DNA of 64,000 bases from Strigamia acuminata (taxonomy: Eukaryota > Arthropoda > Chilopoda > Geophilomorpha > Linotaeniidae), in NCBI GenBank assembly GCA_949358305.1, contig OX442317.1:8746186-8810185 (forward strand), in the 5' to 3' direction. Position numbers and translations under genes: made by a program. The notes under the pieces were generated by a model. That model saw only the letters and a list, made by a program, of their open reading frames with translations. It made no database searches and had not been told where the DNA came from. Below are positions 47,601-59,600 of the stretch, one piece after another (within the stretch, counting starts at the first letter, position 1; each line of letters opens with the position of its first letter).

Positions 47601-50600
47601 TTGAATAGGAATGGGGAATGAATTGAGTTTCATCATTGAATAAATGTCGGATGAGTCGTGTGAGCGTTCCTGGCATTCCTGGCCACTGACTAAGAGTTGG
47701 ATGAAGGGGGAAGAAGGGAAGATGAAAGATGCGTTGTGGTGAAATTGAGAAGCAAAGCATTTGTTTAGGGCAGGTGAAGGTGTTATGGTTTTCTCACCTG
47801 GTGTTGAAGTGTGCAAGGAAGTGTTGCTTGCGAGTTGCCTATAAAAGGATATGCAGTTGGCCTCCCTGGCTTCGGAGCCTACCAATGGAAATGTATAAAT
47901 AAATTTATTCTATTTAGCATATCTGACTTACAAATTGAGACGCCATAAATAGAATATTGGTTGCAGAGAAGGTCATTGAAAGCGACTTGATAAATCTTCT
48001 CTTTTTTATTTTTTTTTATTTTTATTTTTCGTTGGTCTGGGATAAATTAAGTTTGGGAGATTTTATCTGCAAGATGGAGATGTGTATCTGGGTTTTTTTT
48101 TTCTTTTGGGAAATTATTTTTTTTTTTGTAATGTTTTTCCAAGGAAAACAAGTGGTTTGTGTCTTGCGGTTTGACCAGAAAACCAAAATGGAAGCCTTTT
48201 TCTAGGAATATCCTGAGTAATCAAGACTGCATGACTCAACGAAGACTTGGATGTTGACCTACGCTAATAGGTATTTAATTGTTATCCACTGGAGGTGACT
48301 TTAAACGGTCGAAAAGGATCATTAGATGCGTTCAAATTGGTTAAGCAAATACTTAAACTTTGCTTAATGAATAAATTGCTCGTGCACAGTTGGAGGTCTG
48401 AATGATCGTTCAACTGAGCGAGCGCGAATCATTCGGTGCGTTCAAATTGGTTAAGAAAAACTTGCTTAAGCGTACTATTAATAAACGCCTCGGCATTTAT
48501 TTGTTTTTACATTTGTTTAATGTAACAAGCGAAGTCTGAACGTCACAAACGAAGCGTACGTTCATCGTTAGGAGGAGTTTTGCCGACATTATTATTTCGC
48601 ATGTTCATCTTGTAAGATACGGCTACTATTCGAGGGTGTTTTCTTTGCATTTAAATTACTCTAGACATTTCAGGACGCATTGATTTAACAAGGGAACCAC
48701 ATGAATAAGTCATTTTAGATTTTGGCCAAATTTTGGTCAAATGATGTCTAAAGTGAGCTTAATAATTGCCTAAATTTTTAAATCTCCATGGTCAGCTGAT
48801 TAACCATGGTAATTATCCCAAATCTGTACTCTTTTTGGGCTCTAGTAGACATTTTGAGTGAAAAGGCTGTGTAGGGATATGGTAAACAACTGGTTGCTGA
48901 GCAACAACTCCAGGAAAATAGTTCTGGAGCACTAATCCAGAACTATTTTTTCTGGAGTTATTTTTTGGTCACATGGTCACATCCAGGAATTTTATGACTG
49001 TCTTCATGAAGACAATAATAGTTTGTAGTTGTGGTCCAGTGGTTAAGGCAATGGACTAAGAATCTTTCCACACAGGTTCAAATCCTGGTGTGTGTGTGAA
49101 AATTTTTACTTTTATTTCTTAATTTTTTTAGCAGTAATTTTAATGTTTGTAATTTTATGTTTGTTAAAAAATTAAATTAATTAATTAAAGTTTTCTAAAA
49201 ACAAACATAAAATTACAAACATTAAAATTACTGCTAAAAAAATTAAAAAATAAAAGTAAAAATTTTCACACACACACCAGGATTTGAACCTGTGTGGAAA
49301 GATTCTTAGTCCATTGCCTTAACCACTGGACCACAACTACAAACTATTATTGTCTTCATGAAGACAGTCATAAAATTCCTGGATGTGACCATGTGACCGG
49401 AAAACAACTCCAGAAAAAATAGTTCTGGATTAGTGCTCCAGAACTATTTTCCTGGAGTTGTTGCTAAGCAACCAGTTGTTTACCATATCCCTACACAGCC
49501 TTTTCACTCAAAATGTCTACTAGAGCCCAAAAAGAGTACAGATTTGGGATAATTACCATGGTTAATCAGCTGACCATGGAGATTTAAAAATTTAGGCAAT
49601 TATTAAGCTCACTTTAGACATCATTTGGCCAAATTTTGGCCAAAATCTAAAATGACTTATTCATGTGGTTCCCTTGTAAGTCTCATAGTAGCATTCACCT
49701 GCGGTAATTTGAGTATTTTATTAGAAGATATTCAAATAAAACCCGGATCGCAGCAGCTACTATTCGAGGGCGGCTACAATTCGAGGGAGACTCTTAATCA
49801 GTAAAATACGGTATTTGCTTAACCAATTTGAAATTTCCTACAATGTATGTGGTGAGACTGTCGACCTCTGCCGTTAGGAAATGTTAGAAACCAATTTTTC
49901 GAAGTTTTTCCGAAGATTCCACAAAGTCGAGCGGATTTTTCCCTTTCAAACTTGATGTTTGAAATGTGGAGCAACTATATCCAGCTTTTCTAGGAAGTTA
50001 ATTTAATTAGCTGGAAAACGGTGCAGTGAGGACTGACTGGAATGAAATGCTGTGTAGGCTGCAACGAGTTTTTGCTCCTTTGAAAAATGGGCAAATGTGT
50101 GGCATGGCCTTGATCTATGCACAACTGTACTAATGATTGGTTTGTTTACCATTATTGCGTTGGGTGTTATATTCCCTTGTTATGTTGATGGACTCTTCCT
50201 CGTAGGGGTCACCACCTGTTCTGTGGGTTGTGATTTCTGTTTGTTTTCTCTGCCATTACACATCAATCTGAGAGCGGGTTGTTTTGTTTAGCCCCTCAAC
50301 TTGAAGGAAGTTGAGTTTTGACACTCAACAGTGGACTTTCATGGGAATTAAAGGCAGCTGTACTGCACACAGGCCACGTACCTTGAACCCTTGTTGAGAA
50401 AGGTCTCCTTTCCAAGAAGGTGACAAAGGTCCACCATTAAACTCTTTTATAATGACAAACTTGGTGCTCCATAATTACAGAAGTAAAAAAAAAAGATTCA
50501 TTCAGAATGAAAACGTCCACAACCGGCTTCTTGTACACTTGTACGCTGTATTTTACAGTCGCAGCTCGTAATTCTAGCACGCGCCACATGCCGCTGTCAC

Positions 50601-53600
50601 AGTTTGTCGTAAATAGCGACTATTCACGGCGCAAACTTGGAACTAAAGGAGTGGGATAAAGATCGCAAATGACATTTGAATGGTTTTTCTCCAGTATGAA
50701 ATAAATATTATTGAATCAGTGTGAAAATTTAATCAGACATTACTTGAGTGGTATATTTAATAATCCTAAAAGGAAATTAAAATTAAAATATTAGAAGTTA
50801 ATTTTTTTCAAATTGGTGTTTTCTAACGTATTCGTAGTCTTCGTTTCCAAGGATCGGGTAATTACGGAGGCATAAATCGGGGTGAAGTGCGAAGTTAGAA
50901 AAAAAGTGTATATAAAATTCAAGTTTACACCGTATTTGGTTACGTAAACTTGGCATTAGCATGGGAAAACAGCCTTTGGGTTCGAATGATCATTAGAAAC
51001 GAACCTATTTTTATACCTGTTTGAAATGCAAAAATCCTGCGAAATGTCCCATATGTTGGGCCTATTTTTAACTGTAGGCATCAATTTGTTGAGTTTCAAC
51101 AATTGGTTGATGATTAAGTTGTTTCATTGTGTAGCAATTGGGTCAAATAATTGTCCACAATTGGGAAAATAAAGAGAACAAAGACAAATTTTTTTTTTCA
51201 ACAATTTATTTTTCTTTGGAAATGCAAAAGTGAATTTTTTTTTTATGGTTTGAGATTTATAATCTGATGCTGTATAGGAACAGAGTCCTTGTTGTCCATT
51301 TTTTGCCCTCTTTGCCACATTAGAAAGAGTCATAAAAGTTTAATTGACCTCTGTTATATGAGAACTTACTAAGTACTTTTGCTGATAAGTTATATCATTA
51401 AGGTGGTAATGCAATACACTAATACACACTACAAGCTTCTCAATATTCTTCTGGTATTTCTGATTGTTGGGATTGCAGTTTTCAGTTGTGCAGACAAGTT
51501 TTGGAGAGAAAAAATTGTCTGAGGATTTTTTTTTGGGGAGGGATTTATGTAATTATGGATATTAATTGAAGATAAGTGCATTTGAACAAGGAGTGAATCA
51601 GAAGATGTGAGTTGGAGGAGGTTTGTGAAGTTCCTTGAAGTGTTTTGAGGGTTTTTTTTTAAATTTTTTTGTTCTTGGACATAGTTAAGAGTGATTTTGA
51701 TTAAGTGATTTCTGGGGATGTGTTTTAAATAGGAAATTGAGTTTAATGGGTTTCTTGAAATCTGTTTGTGTGTGGTTTATGGATTTGTGAAATTGTGAAA
51801 CTGACTCATGATTTTTACAAACTTCTCTAGTTTGACTTGAATTTGGCTCAGATTTGGTCAAATTAATCAAATTTTATTATTAAAACTGACAAAAATTTAA
51901 TTTTTCCATTCAAAACTCACAAAAATTCAATTTTTTCATTCAAAACTCACAAAAATTCAATTTTTCCATTCAAAATTTAAAAAAATTCAATTTTTTCATT
52001 CAAAACTCACAAAAATTCAATTTTTCCATTCAAAACTAACAAAAATTCAATTTTTTTTATTCAAAATAGACAAAAATTTAATTTTTTTCATTCAAAACTG
52101 ACAAAAATTCAATTTTTCCATTCAAAACTCACAAAAATTTATTTTTTCCATTCAAAACATGACTTTGTCTACAAACCAGTCAAAATAACCCAAAATATGT
52201 TGACAAAAAAAACTTATAATATGGATAAATAACAAAAATTTTTAAAAAATATATTGATTAATGCGATTTAATTTTTTAAAAAAATATCTGCTACTTAAAA
52301 AAGCCCATAACTCTAATGCACTTGAACTTTGGTTGTGTACCAGGTTTTCGATATGATTGAATTTTTTTCATATTTTTTATTCCATTTTAATTAAGATATA
52401 TAGTTTTATTGCCCTAGATGTATCCTGACAGTCAGTTTTGATATTTTACGGTCGAATTCCATAATATATTGACCAAAAACATATAAAAATAATAAAAATA
52501 ACACCAATGTTGTTGTTATTGTTGTTTTTTTTTCAAGAAAAAGTGAAAAGAACAAATTGGGGAATGTTGTACATGGACATTGCGCAGACAGGGTGGAGTT
52601 GGTTATTTATACACAGTTGAAGAATAATTTCCATAGGGGTCAGGAGTTTAAGGACCTTTTCTTTTTTTTCAAAATGTGTAATGGAGTTCTAAACAACCCA
52701 CAGTTATAACATGATCCCCGGGGTTCCTCCAGGGTCCTGTTTGGAGGCCATTGCTCCTTTTTTGTTTTTAATGTTTTGTTTTTCCACCTTCAGCTGTTGA
52801 GAGGGTTAAATTATGGAATTATACAAAGAATAATTTAATTTTTTTTTGAAATTTTTTTGTTGTTGAAATTTTTGTTTGTCTTTTCTGCTGTCAAGTGATA
52901 AAAAGTGGTCGGAGTTATTTGGTTGTCACATTTATTTGTATTGAGCTTTACATAATGGGGAATGAAAGCCTAGTGGAATTAGCAATTGGGTTTTAAACAT
53001 TTGGAGTAAAAAATTGTTTGAATTATTGTAGCAAAAAAATAGAAAAAATTGAAATTAATTGTAGAAAACAATTGGAATTTTTTTTAATGAAACAATTGAG
53101 TTAAACAGTTTGGTTGTCTAAAAAAATATTTTTGGTAATTGTTTAATATGTCTTAAAAGTGGATGAACAATTATGCAAAGAATGAAACTGTTCTTTCAAG
53201 CAACTGAAAGGAAACCACATTTTTGGTTTGTTTAACAATGAAGTGTTAACTCTAGTTGTACCAACCTTCAAAAAATTTCTTATTCAACCAACCCGGGTCA
53301 TTTTTTACCCCAAGCCGAAAGATTTCTTCCAAAAATGAGTGAAAATGATTTTATTCTTCGAGTATTTCATGTTTATGAAGAAATTTAAGCAATTCGGTAT
53401 TTGTCAAAAGAGAGCGACAAAAATAATTGACATTGTATTCAAAAGTAGCGAGTAAACAAAGGAATTTTGTGAAATTTTTTTTTTGCGATTTTTAAATCTA
53501 TTATTTTTTTTATTGTTTTTTATAACGTTAAATGAAAATACATGAAATTTCGGAATGAAAATCTTCAAAATTTGGCTATAATAAAATTAAAATTAAAACG

Positions 53601-56600
53601 AACCGGTCGATCAATATATTAAACAACTTCAACACTTCTCTAATGCGAAATTACTCGTTCTTTGACATAATTATGAATGGCCAAGCACCAGTTCACATTC
53701 TCTTTAATCAAATAATTACTTTACACCGTAAGAAAGAATGTATTAAAAACATTTTTTTCTTCACAAATGATACATATATATAATTTTTTACTTATTTCCT
53801 TATAGTTTAGAAAAAAACAAGGACATTTGAGGCCAAGGTTGTCAGGTAGTGATTGGTTTTACACATACCTAAATGACAAATGAGATTTTATTTGATTTTG
53901 AGGAATTTCTCCTCAAGAAATTTCAACATATTATTTTTCATGGTAAACCAACACTAGATGTGGGATTTAACAGGTAAAAACTAAAAAAAAAGTAAAAGAA
54001 ATAAAAAGAAACCATGAGAAGGACACATTAAAAAAAAAGTAGTTAATGAAATAAACATGATGCTTAAATGCTGCATTTAAAGCATGTATTTTTTTTTCTT
54101 TTTTTAAATTAAAGAATGGATTGCATTGAAATAATTGTTGTTATTATTCATTATTGGGATGTTATGCAAGTGTTTAAGATATGTAAAATATTTGGTATGT
54201 TGAATTGCCCTTGAAACTTGTGCGAAAGTATTTTGGTTTTTTGTTTTTAACATATTGCTATTACGATTTCGGGGCATGAATTAGGGCAGCATTTCTACTG
54301 GTTTTATTTATGTGTTTTTGCTGTTTCTGTTTGAAACTTGTCATCATTAGAAGTGGGAATTGTAAATTTATTGCAGTCAGTAGTTGGAATCGTTCAAGTT
54401 GAATGTGAATTAAAAACAGCTTTAGTTTAAATCCCAATTAAAGGTCAGTATTGAAAAAAATGAGAAATTTATTAATATTTATAAACTGCAAGGCCGAACA
54501 TTAAGTCATGTTATTTAAAGTTGAATTTTACAATAAACTAGTTAGGATTTCTATATTTTTTTACATATTTTTATTTAAAAAAAAAAAATAATTTGTTATT
54601 ACCGTATTTATTTAGGATTAATTTTCATGCATTAAATTGTAATGTAATTGGTGTTCTCATTAGTAAAATCACTTGTCAGTTTCCTGTTCCATGACTGTGC
54701 ATAAATGTCCATTTTGAATGAATTAAAACGAGCCACTATTTTAACATTAAATCAAACTCTGATCCGATTTATTAGAGTGGAATTTTAATGTAGTGGTCGT
54801 GGAATTTGTGTTCCGCCTGGTGGCAAATTCCTTTTTCATGCAAATGAATGGACAAAAGTGTCGAAGAAACTGAAGAAAACCTTGTAAAAGGATCTGTCAG
54901 ACTGAAGATAGATTGAATCAGTATATGAAATGATATATCATTTCATGTGTGAGGCCATATATCTCAAACCTGTCAAATCGTTATGAAAACTGTCAGAATG
55001 ATGTCGGTAATTCCCATACATACGAATGAGTTCGCAAGTAGAGTTCTTCGTAAGTCCAGCAAAGGTGTACAAGGTAGAAGAATTGTTAATCCTAAAAAAA
55101 GAGAACATTTTAAATCTTTAGAAATTAATAAAGGTACATATTAAACAGAATTCTTAATCTTGCTTTGGAAAGTACAACAGCTGGCACACAGTAGGTGCAT
55201 TCGAAAAGTCATTAATACGAGTGTAAACACATTTACACTCGTTTTTGCACAACATTTACACAAATTAATTTGTGGAAATGTTGTGGAAATTGGTTAAACA
55301 GAAACAACCTGCACGCCACATTTTAATTTTCTTTGGCGTGCAAACCAACTACTTTGGCGCCATCTTGGATTGCCGCTTCAGTTTTTAATGTTGGTATAAC
55401 ACGTGCAGAATCTAGTATTCTTACATATAATAATCTGATTGATACATATTTTTCATATTTACACTTGAATTTACACTAAAATTTACACAAATTTATTTTT
55501 AAACTCGAAAATTGGGTTGTTTAACTTGACATTTACAGATTTACACTACCAGTTGCACTGGTCGTTTAGTGCAAATGACTTTTCGAATGCACCTAGTGCT
55601 AGACATGCAAACTAACTTATACGCTGCCGCAAAATTTGAAGTTTGCATCTCTGAAAGTTCTTTCTGCTTGTATGTTTTCGTTTTCCTTAAGTGCAATGTT
55701 AAGCTGTGATCAATATTGAAGCCTAAAGTGACTTTACTGACTTTCATTAGTTGTGTGATGATTTTTGCAAGTCGTTTGGACGTTTTGCTTTAAAGAAAGT
55801 TGTAATTTTGTTTCTAATCTGAACCGCAGTCATCCATCCATCCATCCATCTATCTTCACCATGGATGAATCACTTGCAAGTTGCATTCTACATGTGTGGC
55901 CTCACCATCAACTTTTCCTCTTTTTTTTCTTTTTTCTTCTTTCCTTTCATCATCGTTTCAAGTGTCCACATTATTACTTTTGCAGATTTCAATATCAGTC
56001 AAGTACCTGTTGTAAACTCCAATGTTATGACATTTTTTAACAAACAGATAAACAGTAGATGAAGACTGGAATGCAGTTATCCAGGGTAGGGATGAATGCT
56101 GTAAATTTTGGTATCTTTCAACTGGTAATAAAATCATTGGCAATGTCATTGTACTGTCCTTAGATAAGTGGGACACTTGGCAAGAAACAAAAACCAATGT
56201 GGGATGTAGCATGACCTGCCAAAATGAGAGGTTAGACAGTTCCTTCTGGTTATTATAAATCACTAGATTAGAAGAATCAACAAACATGTGGTTATTTTTT
56301 ACAAGACATTGACCTATTTTGCTGTAGACACTGTGTTAATTAGCTGAAAAGTGAAAAGAAAGTTGCAGAAAGTAACTGAATAAAGAAGACAGTTGCATGA
56401 AGGGTGTGATGGACTGGATAAAATGAAAGTGGAGGTCATAGGTTTATTGGCCTGGTATTAATGCAGTTATTGCAGATTTCTACTACTGATATATTGATGT
56501 AATAACTTGGCCTTGACCACTTGTCTTTGGGGAGGAATTTTCTAGATTTGAATTTTTCAGAAATGAAGATAGAAGAATTTAATAACCCATTGATGGAAAT

Positions 56601-59600
56601 TCGAGTTTACATTAGATACGTTTAATATTGAAGGATAAAGCTACTTTACTGACGTTCTATACTGTATGATGCATTTTGCTTCGTGATTAATGCAAGATCC
56701 GCAACGTCGGTGTATTTGCACCACAAGGAATTGTGCAGGTTTGAGTAGCTAGAGAGCTTCCATATTTTCCCCTAGCAACGGTTGATCAGGCATTAAACAA
56801 TAAAGGATTTCCACTTCTGAAGCGCTCGCCCAAAGGAAGTGACCGGGGGTCAATGGCAATGAGTCTCTTGGGTCTTTGCTGACGAAACCCACCGATTACT
56901 TGGAAGACTTTTGTGGCGAATCGCGTCAGAGAAATTCAGCAGTTAGCTCCAGCAATTCTTTGGTGTCACATTTCTGGACTGAAAACCCGGCAGATTGCGG
57001 GACACGAGAGGTAGAAGGTGTCTACCATGTTTTCTGACTAAACCCTGGTCTTATTTTACTATCTATGGGCAAGATGTAAAAGGTTTACTTCATAGGAGGC
57101 ATTTTCTTTTGTCAGGACAAAGACTGATTGGTGTCGGAACTACTGTCCAGATCACACAGCGTACTCAGTACCGCTATTCTTTAGGGGTGGATGAAAGCGC
57201 TTTGTTCTTGAATATTGCCTGTATTGTCATCAACTTTACTTGCATATTTTGTGATGTCAGAATTAATACCCTGTAATTGTTGCCTAATGAATATCTAATA
57301 TCATAAGTTAAAATAGAGTTAGCTGGTAATAGATGAGAAATAAAGTGGTTAAGTATAAGGAGTAGGGCAACTCCAGACAGCTTTATTGAGGTAACACAAA
57401 GTGGGGGATTGTCAGCTAGAATTCACATGATGGATTGTAGTCTATTTCATTTCACAATGCCTTCATTTATAATTCATTTATTAATGTATCTTTTAAATGA
57501 GGTCGCCAACCCGACAGTCGGTTCACAGACACTCCTTGAGACACAATTAATGGCATATTTTAAGTTTTGAGATTTTCAAATACGGAAGTTTTGCTCCGCT
57601 TCCGGATTGGCTTTTTCTTTCTTTGAAGATTATTTTTTTTTCTAAGGAAAACTTATTTTTAAGGCTCTGAGAGTAATAAAAGACCTGAGTTTGGCTGTTT
57701 GAAGCTTACCTTTAGAAGTGAAGAGTATTTCTTTATCTTTATTACATTTTATGGCCATTATGTAACATATTGATCAAAGGATCCATTCATAACTTGGTTT
57801 AAATTGGGGCACATCTGGACCAAGTTAATAAAAAATAAATTTAAACTTGAATATTTTTTTTCAATCTTTTTTTTATAGGTGGGCTACATTTGGTCATCTT
57901 CGGGCCGGTTTTTTATGGAACCAGCAAAAGCCGGAGGAGATATCACAGATGTCCATGTGATTTATAGGTACGACGAGACAACACAGACCAAAGGTATGTA
58001 AGTTTATAATTTAATTAAAAAATGATTAAACGGACACTGTTTTATGAATTGTCTTCAAGAAACTCGTTAAAGTCAAAAGGATCGATAAATTATTTCCGTG
58101 GTTTTCGGCCTTTGCAAAACCAAATCTTCTTCAAACAATTAAAAACCTCAAGTATTTCTTTTGCATTGGTCGATTAGGTTGCAGTTCCCCAGAGGCAGAA
58201 CAGAAGTAAATTCCCACACCCTAGGCCACTATTTAAAATTATAATGAGTTATAATATGGCAGAAGCGCTTTTTCCAAATTGGATAGGAATTTATCACAGC
58301 CTTAAGCAGTAAATTGGCAAGAAGCAGAAAATTGCATTTCTAATATCTTGGGAGTTTTAGTGGTATTGCAGGGCCCTAAGCTACAACAAATATGGGGGTT
58401 GCGTTATACAGTATATATATATATATATATTATTATTATCACAATATTGTTACGCGTCTAAGCCATACCGTAAACTAGTCGACTTAGACCAGTGGTCGGC
58501 AACAGGCGGACCACGGTTTTTTGGTGTTTTTTTTCTTGTTTTCCCTGTTTTTTAGGTTTTATTGGTATTTTTTGGGTTGTGTGTGTTTATTGGGGGGTTT
58601 ATTTGGTTTTTAAGTGTTTTTTCTGTTTTTCTTAGGTTTTTTAGTAAGGTTTTTAAGTGTTTTTTTTTTTCTGGACCTCGATAAAAATTTTCAATAGTAT
58701 TCGGACCCCACTTGAAATTACTTGCCGACCCCTGACTTAGACGTTTACTATGTAATTAATTTGAGCCACAAATGCAAAATCTTTGCGATTGAATTTGACG
58801 GCATCAAAAATTATTGATTTTGTGATTAATACAAAAAGAAAAAAACCCAAAAAAAACCCTTTGTGTTTTGAAACGATAAGTACGTAATTTGAAATTGCCA
58901 CTCCTTAGATTTTCTTTAACATGTATAACTCAATGTACAAGTAGTTAGTAATCTTGAAGATAAAAACATGACCAAAAACATATAGTAGATAAAAAAGATT
59001 GCCGATAACCAAAAAGGAAGCATATCCAAAGCGAAGAAAGGGGTCAAAAATCTGTATATACCGTATGGATTTGACCATTTTTGTAATAAAGTGGGTGTTA
59101 AAAGGGGTCGAGACAAGTTTCTAAGGTGCAGTAATTTATTAAATTTTATTGAGGCTCTCGTGCCTTATTCACGGTCGTTGTCATTCTTAGGCGTTTTCAA
59201 GGTCATGGTCCCACGCACTTCGAATGTCTAGCGATAGCTTCAATTTGATATTCTTCATTCATACTTTTTATCACTTTTCAACATTCAGAATCTTTTCTTT
59301 TTATTTTATTTTTTTATTTTAAACTATTTCAAGTATTTCATTTGATGTTAAATAAATGAGGGTTGGGGGGGGTGAGGGGGGCGTTTAGGGGGAGATTACT
59401 TGAGGGTTAATTACCACTAAACTTGAGATAAGACAAAATGGCCACTTGGTTTAATTCCCATAGAAAGTAATTGAAATTTTAAAATGTTTTTTTTTTGGAT
59501 TGAGTCGAGCACTTTTAGTGGATTTGTAAGTTCCCAGCAGGTAGCTGGAATGAAAGTAGGGGTGTGTAGGAAACTGGGGGATTTTTAAATATATTTTTTT

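Larger units (their letters stand above)
48689..49676. mobile_element. 988-bp near-perfect palindromic (fold-back) element
   Basis: Two arms of about 477 bp (48689-49165 and 49198-49676) are inverted copies with only a handful of mismatches, around an AT-rich spacer of about 33 bp. The ends are CAAGGGAACCACATGAATAA and its complement, flanked by TAA on both sides (48686-48688 and 49677-49679), which suggests a 3-bp target duplication as in PIF/Harbinger-type elements. Each arm holds a nested hairpin (48906-48959 in the left arm) and a tRNA-like sequence. There is no reading frame, so mobility would need an external transposase. It lies in an intron of the ADAMTS-like gene. Confidence 0.85.
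48490..49811 (+). mobile_element. MITE family 1, copy C, interrupted
   Basis: The left part (48505-48650, with CATTTGTTTAATGTAAC and CTACTATTCGAGGG) and the right part (49745-49811, ending AAAATACGG followed by TA) match copies A and B. About 1.1 kb containing the palindrome separates them. The left terminus is degraded and CTACTATTCGAGGG occurs on both sides, so rearrangement is likely. Confidence 0.65.
48327..49836. mobile_element. Outer inverted-repeat element enclosing two later insertions
   Basis: TTCAAATTGGTTAAGCAAAT at 48331-48350 recurs inverted at 49812-49832. A second direct copy of the left end starts at 48436, and a solo copy with GGTGCGTTCAAATTGGTT lies at 60130. The pair brackets MITE copy C and the palindrome. 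Whether it was one element before the insertions is inferred. Confidence 0.5.
45657..57878 (+). other. ADAMTS-like intron 2 (12.2 kb)
   Basis: Begins GTGAGT and ends TTATAG. It holds minisatellites, the 988-bp palindrome and its enclosing elements, and a 404-bp MITE. No nested coding gene is recognised; frames over 45787-57276 have no known domain. Confidence 0.85.

Noticed and set aside
57001-57276. 93-codon frame just upstream of ADAMTS-like exon 3
   Set aside because: It has no ADAMTS similarity, lacks suitable splice sites in phase, and contains no known motif.
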